DNA of 15,202 nt from Candidatus Saliniplasma halalkaliphilum (GTDB taxonomy: Archaea > Thermoplasmatota > Thermoplasmata > Halarchaeoplasmatales > Halarchaeoplasmataceae), in NCBI GenBank assembly GCA_019594235.1, contig JAFDTG010000029.1, positions 1-15,202 of the forward strand, given 5' to 3'. The position numbers and the translations under genes were made by a program. Below are positions 1-5,351 of this stretch, in pieces (position 1 is the first letter of the stretch; each line of letters opens with the position of its first letter). The notes beneath the pieces were generated by a model. That model had not been told where the DNA came from. It did not search any database and was given only the letters and a program-made list of their open reading frames with translations.

Positions 1-1154
1 TGAAGATGGTGGCCAGGATATCCTTCGTGTACCGTTGTATTTCTAACATCCCAATAAGAGTAATTAGTAAGTGCTTCTTCGTTGTTTGGGGGAGTCACTA
101 TGTATATCCCTTTCATCACATCATCGAATTTAGCTGGGGGCATATAAGCAGCGTATGGTATTATAGGTCTAAGATATTCTGGAGTTTCAGTGACATCTAT
201 CTCCTCGTTTTCAGGGATCGTAGCAAGGTCATTTTCAATAACAAATTCTTTTGCATCTTTTAGTCCCTGTCTATACAGTTCAAGGGCATCTTCGAAGGAG
301 TCCGGAGTCTGAGACATGATCCGTTCTACCACTTCATCTACATCTGCATCTGCATCTTCATCTATCTGGTTAGCATATTCTTTCATCTTCTCTTTTGATT
401 CTTTGAGAAGGGTTTCGCCGATATCCAAAATTTCATCTGAATTGTACCCTAATTCTCTTTTTTCAATGAGTTTTTCAAACTTTTCATGTCCAATAGCGAA
501 TTCTTGAACTGATTCTCTCTTTTTCTCTTCTAATAATTCAATATATTCCTTCATAGCCTCGTCGGCTTCATCGATGGATTTGCTCAACTTTGCAAGTTCT
601 TGTTCATCAAGATCGATCTTATGGGCTATCATCAGAACCAGTTTCATCAGCATAGGTAGCTGTTCTGTCGATTCGATAGCCATTTCAATCCATAGTTTGA
701 CCGGATCTTTCAATTTTGTTTCTTCCTGTTCAACCAGTTTTGGAATCTCTTCGATCCTCCCGTGGATACTCTTTAATCTTTCTTCAAGAGGAGCAAAATC
801 CCTTTTTATAAGTGGGAATAACCCTCCGCCAACGACGGATGGAAGAGATGGGTTTTTCTCCCACCCCCTTAATTCTTTCATTTGGAATAACAACAAGTCA
901 AAAAGATGGATTCCTAGTTTTCTTGAAAGTTTATTTTCTTTTGATAGCTTTGAAATATCAATACTTTCCAACTCATTTCTCCACCCCTTTATCAATTCGA
1001 TATCTTTCAGATGCTTATCTTTGGAAATATCGGGTAATACGTGATCATATTCATGGATACCTAGCGCCGTGGCCCATGTTGGGTTCCTTTCCATGATCTT
1101 ATCGAATATTCGATTTTGCAGTTCCTCAAACTTTTTATCAACTTCTTTCACCAT
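1..1154 (-). CDS. DUF885 family putative metallohydrolase, 5' part (C-terminus beyond window)
   Basis: An open frame runs from an ATG at 1154 to the window edge without a stop, giving 384 residues and a partial codon. The N-terminus has the family-like stretch NPTWATALGIHEYD (about residues 24-37), followed by a long, charged, mostly helical region. The last complete codons encode HEGYPGHHL (residues 376-384), the zinc-binding type motif of DUF885 proteins, which are predicted helical zinc peptidases of unknown substrate. The rest of the catalytic domain, expected in another 150-200 residues, lies outside. An SD-like AGGTGAG sits about 4 nt before the ATG and supports this start. No signal peptide is visible, so it is probably cytoplasmic. 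It lies 55 nt after the acetyltransferase gene on the same strand and may be co-transcribed. An acidic run (residues about 264-274, alternating Asp and Ala) comes from a GAT/GCA-rich repeat. Family call is firm; substrate unknown. Confidence 0.85.
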   Translation of the reverse strand, partial: MVKEVDKKFEELQNRIFDKIMERNPTWATALGIHEYDHVLPDISKDKHLKDIELIKGWRNELESIDISKLSKENKLSRKLGIHLFDLLLFQMKELRGWEKNPSLPSVVGGGLFPLIKRDFAPLEERLKSIHGRIEEIPKLVEQEETKLKDPVKLWIEMAIESTEQLPMLMKLVLMIAHKIDLDEQELAKLSKSIDEADEAMKEYIELLEEKKRESVQEFAIGHEKFEKLIEKRELGYNSDEILDIGETLLKESKEKMKEYANQIDEDADADVDEVVERIMSQTPDSFEDALELYRQGLKDAKEFVIENDLATIPENEEIDVTETPEYLRPIIPYAAYMPPAKFDDVMKGIYIVTPPNNEEALTNYSYWDVRNTTVHEGYPGHHL

Positions 1155-1172
1155 AATCTCACCTGACTTTAG

Positions 1173-1190
1173 TGTAATTTTACGATTACA
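1173..1190. repeat. Inverted repeat upstream of the DUF885 gene
   Basis: Perfect 6-bp arms TGTAAT (1173-1178) and ATTACA (1185-1190) are separated by 6 bp. The dyad lies 19-36 nt before the DUF885 start codon, where a TATA element or operator would be expected; the spacer with its flanks reads as an A/T-rich TATA-like sequence on the minus strand. It could be an operator or chance in an AT-rich gap. Confidence 0.35.
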
Positions 1191-1209
1191 AACCGAGTAT
1201 CCTTTCACA

Positions 1210-1647
1210 TCATAAATGTTTTACCATCTTTAGGGCACTTTCTCCGTTCGTATAAAAATCATCTATCGTTTCAACAGGCCTAAAATTTCGATTCAAATAA
1301 AAATTGATCGCTAATTGATTAGTATGTCTCACCTCGAGGACAACAAATTTCATATCGTTCATAACACACCTTTCTATAAAGACGTCTACAAGGCTTGAAC
1401 CTATACCGTGTCTCCTATGTAAAGGATGAACAGCCAGCATCAGTATTCTTGCCTGATCGCCAGGCATAATAGTCCCACAAACAAATCCCACAACTGCTTT
1501 GTCTCGAACAGCGACATAAAAACCAGTGTTCCAAGCACTGTACAGGTTTAAAAATAACTCTTCGTTATAAACTTCTTTTAATGATATCTCAGCTATTTTC
1601 ATAACCTTTTTTATATCTTCGATTTTAACAGTTCTAACGAAAACCAT
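1210..1647 (-). CDS. GNAT family N-acetyltransferase, RimI-like
   Basis: A 145-residue protein of typical single-domain GNAT length. Motif A, the acetyl-CoA pyrophosphate loop, is visible as RRHGIGSSL at residues 78-86, preceded by the strand LMLAVHP. The C-terminal half has the RimI-type pattern LEVRHTNQLAINFYLNRNF followed by FYTNGESALKM, as in enzymes that acetylate protein N-termini. Archaeal RimI/Ard1 relatives acetylate many protein N-termini, but small-molecule acetylation cannot be excluded. No Shine-Dalgarno site precedes the ATG; a TATA-like GATATATC at 1672-1679 is about 28 nt upstream, which fits a leaderless transcript. It is divergent from the small gene at 1793 and is followed, 55 nt later, by the DUF885 gene. 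Confidence 0.85.
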   Translation of the reverse strand: MVFVRTVKIEDIKKVMKIAEISLKEVYNEELFLNLYSAWNTGFYVAVRDKAVVGFVCGTIMPGDQARILMLAVHPLHRRHGIGSSLVDVFIERCVMNDMKFVVLEVRHTNQLAINFYLNRNFRPVETIDDFYTNGESALKMVKHL

Positions 1648-1671
1648 CGTCTAAACAATTACACGGCAAAT

Positions 1672-1679
1672 GATATATC
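1672..1679 (-). promoter_or_regulatory. TATA element of the GNAT gene
   Basis: GATATATC is centred about 28 nt before the ATG at 1647, the spacing expected for a leaderless archaeal transcript. A TTACAC hexamer (1659-1664) lies between this element and the start codon. Confidence 0.45.
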
Positions 1680-1738
1680 TTACTATAATTCTCCCTAATC
1701 CGCAAGTATCTACTGATAATTGCAATAAAAACACAAAG

Positions 1739-1765
1739 TTTATATGGGTGTGCATACTTACACAC
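1739..1765 (+). promoter_or_regulatory. TATA element with adjacent GTGTG-N8-CACAC dyad
   Basis: TTTATAT at 1739-1745 is a good archaeal TATA element for the 59-codon gene at 1793. It predicts a start of transcription near 1767 and a leader of about 26 nt. Immediately downstream lie arms GTGTG (1748-1752) and CACAC (1761-1765) with 8 bp between, so a bound protein would block initiation. The right arm is part of TTACACACACA, similar to the half-site of the palindrome at 12803. Confidence 0.45.
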
Positions 1766-1792
1766 ACATACAACATCCTACAGGTCAATATT

Positions 1793-1972
1793 ATGTTAGA
1801 CCGAGACACAATATCTCGACAGGAACTAAAATCTCCCAATCTTTTTACCTTTTCTATAGATTCATTCATGGATTGTTTAGAACGAACTAAAAAGGTTTTA
1901 GAGAATGAATGTAACGGGGATTTTAAAGATTATGAAAGATGTGTCGACAGGGCGTTGAAAATCCTAAATTAA
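1793..1972 (+). CDS. Small protein of unknown function, 59 aa
   Basis: I do not recognise this protein. The frame is open from 1670, but the ATG at 1793 is the likely start because a TATA element (1739-1745) places the transcript start near 1767, inside the longer frame, and AGGTC lies 6 nt before this ATG. The product is charged and predicted mostly helical, with Cys at residues 28, 40 and 50 and a C-terminal segment KDYERCVDRALKILN that looks amphipathic. Cys spacing (11 and 9 residues) is not a classical zinc finger. It has its own promoter and an oligo-T tract 28 nt after its stop, so it looks like a free-standing gene. The overlapping minus-strand frame at 1651-1869 is less credible. Confidence 0.55.
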   Translation: MLDRDTISRQELKSPNLFTFSIDSFMDCLERTKKVLENECNGDFKDYERCVDRALKILN

Positions 1973-1988
1973 AATATCACGATAATCA

Positions 1989-2008
1989 CCCTCCCTCCCT
2001 TTTTTTTA
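1989..2008 (+). terminator. Oligo-T terminator after the 59-aa gene
   Basis: A C-rich stretch is followed by eight consecutive T (2000-2007), beginning 28 nt after the stop at 1972. Archaeal RNA polymerase terminates at such T tracts without needing a hairpin. Confidence 0.55.
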
Positions 2009-2093
2009 GTTAAAATTTATCAATTATTTTTGCAAATTATTTTTTAAAAAAGTAGTACATGATATAAGAAATGGATTGTATTTTGTCAGTAAA

Positions 2094-2149
2094 TTATTTA
2101 TAGGACAAATTAGAATATACCTAGTAGAATAACAAAAAATTTTGTTATT
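2094..2149 (+). promoter_or_regulatory. Promoter with near-continuous 22-bp palindrome at the predicted transcript start
   Basis: A TATA element (TTATTTATA, 2094-2102) predicts initiation near 2126. The perfect inverted repeat AATAACAAAA (2128-2137) and TTTTGTTATT (2140-2149), with a 2-bp spacer, starts right at that point. It could be an operator overlapping +1 or a hairpin at the 5' end of a leader of roughly 80 nt ahead of the HEAT-repeat gene. The gap 1973-2207 otherwise holds only the T-tract terminator of the previous gene; no gene is supported there. Confidence 0.5.
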
Positions 2150-2207
2150 GAAAAGGGAGTGAGTCCATTTGGGCAAAATTGGGTAACTGACAGTGGAGAA
2201 AGATACA

Positions 2208-2624
2208 ATGGGATATGTAGAAAAGGTCATCCAAGACATCCAGGATGACGATCCAAAAGTGAGGAGAAAAGCGGTTCAAATACTTGAAGTGATCGAAAAC
2301 GAAAAAGTACTTGACCCTTTGATAAAAGCCTTAAAAGATGAAGATGAGCGTGTTAGAGGTATCGCTGCTAGGGCTTTAGGTAAATTTGAAAAAGACGAAT
2401 TAGCAGAACATCTGATCGAACTATTGGGAGATGAACACTATTTTGTAAGGGGATGTGCAGCCGATGCATTAGGTGAAATAGGATCTGAAGAAGCGGTTGA
2501 TCATCTAGTTGAAGTTTTAAGAGAGGATAAGGTATGGGTTCAGGATGAAACCGCCAAAGCCTTGATAAAGATAAGTCACCCTACAGGTATTTCTGCACTT
2601 GAAGATTGGCTAAGAGAAGGTTGA
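2208..2624 (+). CDS. HEAT-repeat (PBS lyase HEAT-like) protein
   Basis: A 138-residue acidic, all-helical protein built of about four HEAT-like repeats. Each has the pattern D-P/E-x-V-R-x-x-A-A-x-A-L-G: repeat starts are near residues 14, 45, 76 and 107, with VRRKAVQIL, VRGIAARALG, VRGCAADALG and VQDETAKAL at the corresponding helices. The last repeat is degenerate and likely caps the solenoid. Such proteins are protein-protein scaffolds; some act in phycobiliprotein chromophore lyases, but that role is not expected in an archaeon. The start at 2208 is preferred because GGAG lies 9 nt upstream; an in-frame GTG at 2193 would add five residues. It precedes alba by about 100 nt, with a separate promoter likely between them, so functional linkage is unproven. 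Partner unknown. Confidence 0.8.
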   Translation: MGYVEKVIQDIQDDDPKVRRKAVQILEVIENEKVLDPLIKALKDEDERVRGIAARALGKFEKDELAEHLIELLGDEHYFVRGCAADALGEIGSEEAVDHLVEVLREDKVWVQDETAKALIKISHPTGISALEDWLREG

Positions 2625-2647
2625 ACAACCATTTGGTAATCGAATTC

Positions 2648-2653
2648 TTTTTT
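2648..2653 (+). terminator. Short T tract between the HEAT-repeat gene and alba
   Basis: Six T residues lie 23 nt after the HEAT-protein stop and before the AT-rich alba promoter region (TAAAATAGTAAATAT, 2661-2675). This is a weak candidate terminator. Confidence 0.3.
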
Positions 2654-2720
2654 ACCGAACTAAAATAGTAAATATGACCTTTTGAATAATGGAACCGCAA
2701 AATACGCGAGGTACATAGAT

Positions 2721-3002
2721 ATGGCAGAAGAAAATACAGTGTATATCGGAAATAAGGAAACTATGGCTTACGTAATGGCTGTCGTAAACCAGTTCAATAG
2801 TGGTTCTGATGAGGTTTTTATAAAAGCGAGAGGAAGAGCTATCAGTAAGGCAGTCGACGTGGCCGAGATCACCAAAAATAGATTCCTGAAAGAAGCTAGC
2901 ATCGCTGGGATCGAAACTGATACCGAAGAGATCGAACAGGAAGAGGATGATCGGACTGTCAATGTTTCATCGATGTCCATAACCCTCAGTTTGGAACCCT
3001 AA
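2721..3002 (+). CDS. albA: DNA/RNA-binding protein Alba
   Basis: A 93-residue protein with the full Alba fold. NTVYIGNKETMAYVMAVV (residues 5-22) matches the beta1-alpha1 signature in which Sulfolobus Alba has the acetylatable KK pair; here only K12 is present and N11 replaces the other. FIKARGRAISKAVDVAEI (33-50) is the conserved RNA/DNA-contacting strand and helix. Alba dimers coat and bridge DNA and also bind RNA. The start at 2721 has GAGGT 8 nt upstream; the longer frame from a TTG at 2682 adds non-Alba residues. Oddity: the beta3-beta4 region (65-77) has nine acidic residues in thirteen, giving a whole-protein count of 18 D/E against 9 K/R, whereas most Albas are basic. This may reflect adaptation to high internal salt. 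Confidence 0.93.
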   Translation: MAEENTVYIGNKETMAYVMAVVNQFNSGSDEVFIKARGRAISKAVDVAEITKNRFLKEASIAGIETDTEEIEQEEDDRTVNVSSMSITLSLEP

Positions 3003-3171
3003 TATAAGAAATTAACACTCTAGTTACACCGGGTTTGACCTGTTTTTATATTCCTTTAGGTTAAGGTATGTAGATCACACCAATCTGATATCGATTTGGG
3101 TATATCGGCACTTACTTTAGCAACATAACTTTTAATTACTCTGACACAATAACATTTATTGGGTAAGTTAA
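3003..3171 (+). promoter_or_regulatory. 169-nt gap between alba and phhB with a phhB promoter
   Basis: A short T tract at 3043-3047 (GTTTTTATA) may end the alba transcript. A TATA-like CTTTTAATTA at 3130-3139 lies about 38 nt before the phhB ATG, giving a leader of about 12-15 nt. The middle (3070-3110) has no recognisable gene; an imperfect dyad around GATATC is too weak to call a structured RNA. Confidence 0.35.
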
Positions 3172-3501
3172 ATGGAGTTATCTAAAAAACATTGTGTACC
3201 CTGTGAGGGAGGACAGTCCCCAATGCCGGATGTTGAGGAAGACAGATATCTAAAAGATGTCGATAACTGGACCATCAATAGGAAGGACATACATAAGATC
3301 AAAAAGGTATTCAGTTTTAAGAATTTCAAGGAATCTATGGAATTTGTAAACAAAGTTGCAGAGATAGCCGAGGAAGAAGGACATCACCCAGATATTTACA
3401 TATCTTGGAATACTGTAAAATTAATACTTTACACACATGCTATCGAAGGACTATCTGAGAACGATTTTATTATGGCTTCAAAAATCGATGATTTACGGTA
3501 A
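3172..3501 (+). CDS. phhB: Pterin-4a-carbinolamine dehydratase (PCD/DCoH family)
   Basis: A 109-residue protein, the normal length for the family. The N-terminal KKHCVPCEGG (5-14) is the typical leader of this family. The active-site signature is intact: EGHHPD (69-74) with the paired His71-His72, then T88-H89 and the GLSENDF segment (93-99). PCDs dehydrate 4a-hydroxy-tetrahydropterins to quinonoid dihydropterins. No aromatic amino-acid hydroxylase is encoded nearby, so the physiological substrate here is open; related proteins have been linked to molybdopterin metabolism. The ATG at 3172 is preceded only by a weak GGGTAAG site. Its stop codon abuts the stop of the convergent gene at 3502 with no intervening base. 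Confidence 0.92.
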   Translation: MELSKKHCVPCEGGQSPMPDVEEDRYLKDVDNWTINRKDIHKIKKVFSFKNFKESMEFVNKVAEIAEEEGHHPDIYISWNTVKLILYTHAIEGLSENDFIMASKIDDLR

Positions 3502-3897
3502 TTAATTCAATTCGATATCGATAATCGCTTTATCCCTAGCCTTCTGGTCCATAGTATCACCCCAATCCACTCTTTCATCAGGTGATCTAGTTACTAGCGA
3601 TGCGATCGTAGTTATATCTGTAATGCTCCAGAGTAAATTAACCATCCCAAATATGAATAATCTAGGGTTATAAGGATCTATAAGCAATATCGATGAAATG
3701 AATAAGGGTAATAAATTAGTCGCGATCATCTTATTTTTATCTTTCATAAAATCATTAGAGAACTGAAATCCTATCGATTTTGTGGACACAACAAATCTTT
3801 CAAATTTTGTTTTCATAAATATATGCGGTAGATAGTGAAAGATTTCATGTATTACGATCGCTAGAATACCTAGTAACAAAGGTTCTATTGGATGCAT
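3502..3897 (-). CDS. Small HExxH membrane protein, DUF3267-like putative metalloprotease
   Basis: A 131-residue hydrophobic protein with HEIFH at residues 17-21 at the end of a first membrane segment (about 6-26), then two more hydrophobic segments (about 57-75 and 80-104). An Asp in SITDITTI (D93) could be the third metal ligand, an arrangement resembling the DUF3267 family of putative intramembrane or membrane-associated zincins (HExxH early, a later GD or D in a membrane segment). The C-terminus is charged and probably cytoplasmic. The protein is shorter than most DUF3267 members, which are nearer 180 residues, but there is no sign of a frameshift. No Shine-Dalgarno site; an AATTTTAAT-like TATA element about 26-30 nt before the ATG suggests a leaderless transcript. 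Function is inferred only from the motif and topology. Confidence 0.6.
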   Translation of the reverse strand: MHPIEPLLLGILAIVIHEIFHYLPHIFMKTKFERFVVSTKSIGFQFSNDFMKDKNKMIATNLLPLFISSILLIDPYNPRLFIFGMVNLLWSITDITTIASLVTRSPDERVDWGDTMDQKARDKAIIDIELN

Positions 3898-3995
3898 ATT
3901 GAAGCTTCATAAATTTAGTAACATTAAAATTTACGGTGAAAAAAACAAAAATAATATTTATTTTGCCATCGTTTAGATTATCATAGGTGATATGT
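3898..3995. promoter_or_regulatory. Divergent promoter region (HExxH membrane gene / serine hydrolase)
   Basis: On the minus strand a TATA-like AAATTTTAAT lies around 3924-3933, about 26 nt or slightly more from the ATG at 3897. On the plus strand AATATTTATTTT (3953-3964) precedes the serine hydrolase, leaving a leader of about 10 nt that contains the AGGTGAT ribosome-binding site at 3985-3991. Confidence 0.4.
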
Positions 3996-5351
3996 ATGGC
4001 TAAAAATATCGATAATTTAGATGAAGACACCTCGAACGAAATAGGCGATTTTATCAGCTGGTGGATGACCGAAGCTAAAGTGCCAGGGATGAGTTTAGTA
4101 GTAGTCGAGGATAGTGAGATAAAGTATGCCCGGGGTTTTGGATCCAGGGATTTAAAAAAGGATCTACCGGCAACTGTCAAGACGATCTATGGGATCGGGT
4201 CAATATCTAAATCATTTACAGCACTAGGTATCATGAAATTGGTCGAGAACGGTAAGTTGGCTGTCGATGATCCAGTTAATGAATACGTCCCAGTAAATTG
4301 GCCTGATTCTATAAAGATTCATCATCTACTTACACACTCTTCAGGGATGCCCTCATTGGGTGTAAGTGAAGTTTTGATTGCAAGGTTGATCGGATTGGAG
4401 GAGAGAGGCGTGCCTCTTGGTGATCTAGATGACCTGTACATGCATGTTAACAACGCGAAAGACGAGATACCATCTGATCCAGGTGAGAGATTCTTCTACT
4501 TCAACACTGGATATTGTCTCTTAGGTCAGATCATAGAAAAAGTGACCGGTAAATCTTACAGGAACTTTATCCAGAATGAGATATTCGAACCTTTATCGAT
4601 GAACAGATCGGTTTTTGAACTAGATGGAAAAGATGATGCCATGACACCATACTTTTCCAGAGACGGTGAACCCACTGAAACCGATCTACCTGTCAGAGAA
4701 TTCAGTTTCCCAGCAGGAGGACTACTTTGTCCCATCGATGACTTAGCCAATTATATGATCATGAACATGGATGGAGGAGTGTTTAACGGTGAAAGATTGA
4801 TCCATGAAGACCTTATGGAAGAGGTGCACAAAGAGCACGTTTCAAGGGAAAATGACAGATACGGATATGGTTGGGGTGTTAAAGATTTCAAAGGCCAAAA
4901 AATGATTGGGCACGGTGGTTCTATAGCTGTAGCTTCCGCCTACCTTGGATTCACCGATGAAGTAGGTGTCGCTTTAGCCTGCAATACATCACCAACCTCC
5001 TCTGTAGTAGCAGTTGCCAAGGCAGTGATGAATATAATCGACGGGGACGATTGGAGAGATATGCCCTTCTTTGCCAGAAAAAAACGATTTGATCTACTTG
5101 AAGGGCATTACGAAACATTCAGAGGTGCAAGAAAAGCAAAAGTGGAAAAACATGAAGGACTCTTAAGACTGGAGTTCTTGGATGATTTAGAAAAGGCATC
5201 TATAATGTTGATTCCGAAAAAAGAGGATGTCTCCGATTTTGAGTTCTATTACCTTGATGGGGAAGGACAGAAAACCACTATTGAATTTGATGTGAATGGA
5301 AAAGAAGATATCGACCTTTACGTTGGGAGGTATTTACTTCACAAAAAGTGA
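3996..5351 (+). CDS. Serine hydrolase, beta-lactamase class C / penicillin-binding-protein-like family
   Basis: A 451-residue protein with all three catalytic motifs of the PF00144 family: SISK (S69 nucleophile, K72), YFN (Y168-N170) and HGG (306-308, replacing KTG). Other landmarks are HHLLTHSSGMPS (109-120), FNTGYCLLGQIIEKVTGKSY and YGYGWGV. A C-terminal beta-rich domain of roughly 100 residues (about 350-451), ending in YVGRYLLHKK, resembles the extra domain found in many archaeal and bacterial members. Such enzymes are usually esterases or D-peptidases; archaea lack murein, so a beta-lactamase role is not implied. No signal peptide is visible, so it is probably cytoplasmic. The ATG at 3996 is preferred over a GTG at 3987 because AGGTGAT ends 4-5 nt before it. 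Its stop abuts the stop of the convergent amidohydrolase gene. Confidence 0.9.
   Translation: MAKNIDNLDEDTSNEIGDFISWWMTEAKVPGMSLVVVEDSEIKYARGFGSRDLKKDLPATVKTIYGIGSISKSFTALGIMKLVENGKLAVDDPVNEYVPVNWPDSIKIHHLLTHSSGMPSLGVSEVLIARLIGLEERGVPLGDLDDLYMHVNNAKDEIPSDPGERFFYFNTGYCLLGQIIEKVTGKSYRNFIQNEIFEPLSMNRSVFELDGKDDAMTPYFSRDGEPTETDLPVREFSFPAGGLLCPIDDLANYMIMNMDGGVFNGERLIHEDLMEEVHKEHVSRENDRYGYGWGVKDFKGQKMIGHGGSIAVASAYLGFTDEVGVALACNTSPTSSVVAVAKAVMNIIDGDDWRDMPFFARKKRFDLLEGHYETFRGARKAKVEKHEGLLRLEFLDDLEKASIMLIPKKEDVSDFEFYYLDGEGQKTTIEFDVNGKEDIDLYVGRYLLHKK

Noticed and set aside
334..363. Short trinucleotide-like repeat (CATCTG/CATCTA units)
   Set aside because: It is explained by Asp/Ala codons in an acidic stretch of the DUF885 protein and not a repeat element.
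6..1096. Plus-strand open frames (6-263, 316-507, 574-1044, 812-1096) over the left end
   Set aside because: They are Ser/Ile/Phe-rich shadows of the continuous minus-strand DUF885 frame, which has clear family motifs.
1651..1869. 72-codon minus-strand frame overlapping the small gene at 1793
   Set aside because: It has no ribosome-binding site, an unlikely Cys/Ile/Val-rich sequence, and crosses the divergent promoter region; the plus-strand gene has promoter and terminator signals.
2024..2239. 71-codon minus-strand frame
   Set aside because: It spans the promoter, leader and palindrome of the HEAT-repeat gene and resembles AT-rich noise.
2159..2248. Possible short upstream frame starting with GTG in the HEAT-gene leader
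   Set aside because: It overlaps the HEAT start out of frame, has no family resemblance, and GGGAG upstream alone is not enough support.
3060..3115. Possible structured RNA or C/D-box sRNA between alba and phhB
   Set aside because: There is no RTGATGA/CTGA box pair with correct spacing, and only an imperfect dyad around GATATC.
3425..4335. Additional TTACACAC occurrences at about 3429 and 4329
   Set aside because: They fall in coding sequence (Tyr-Thr-His and Leu-Thr-His codons of conserved motifs) and are not counted as regulatory sites.
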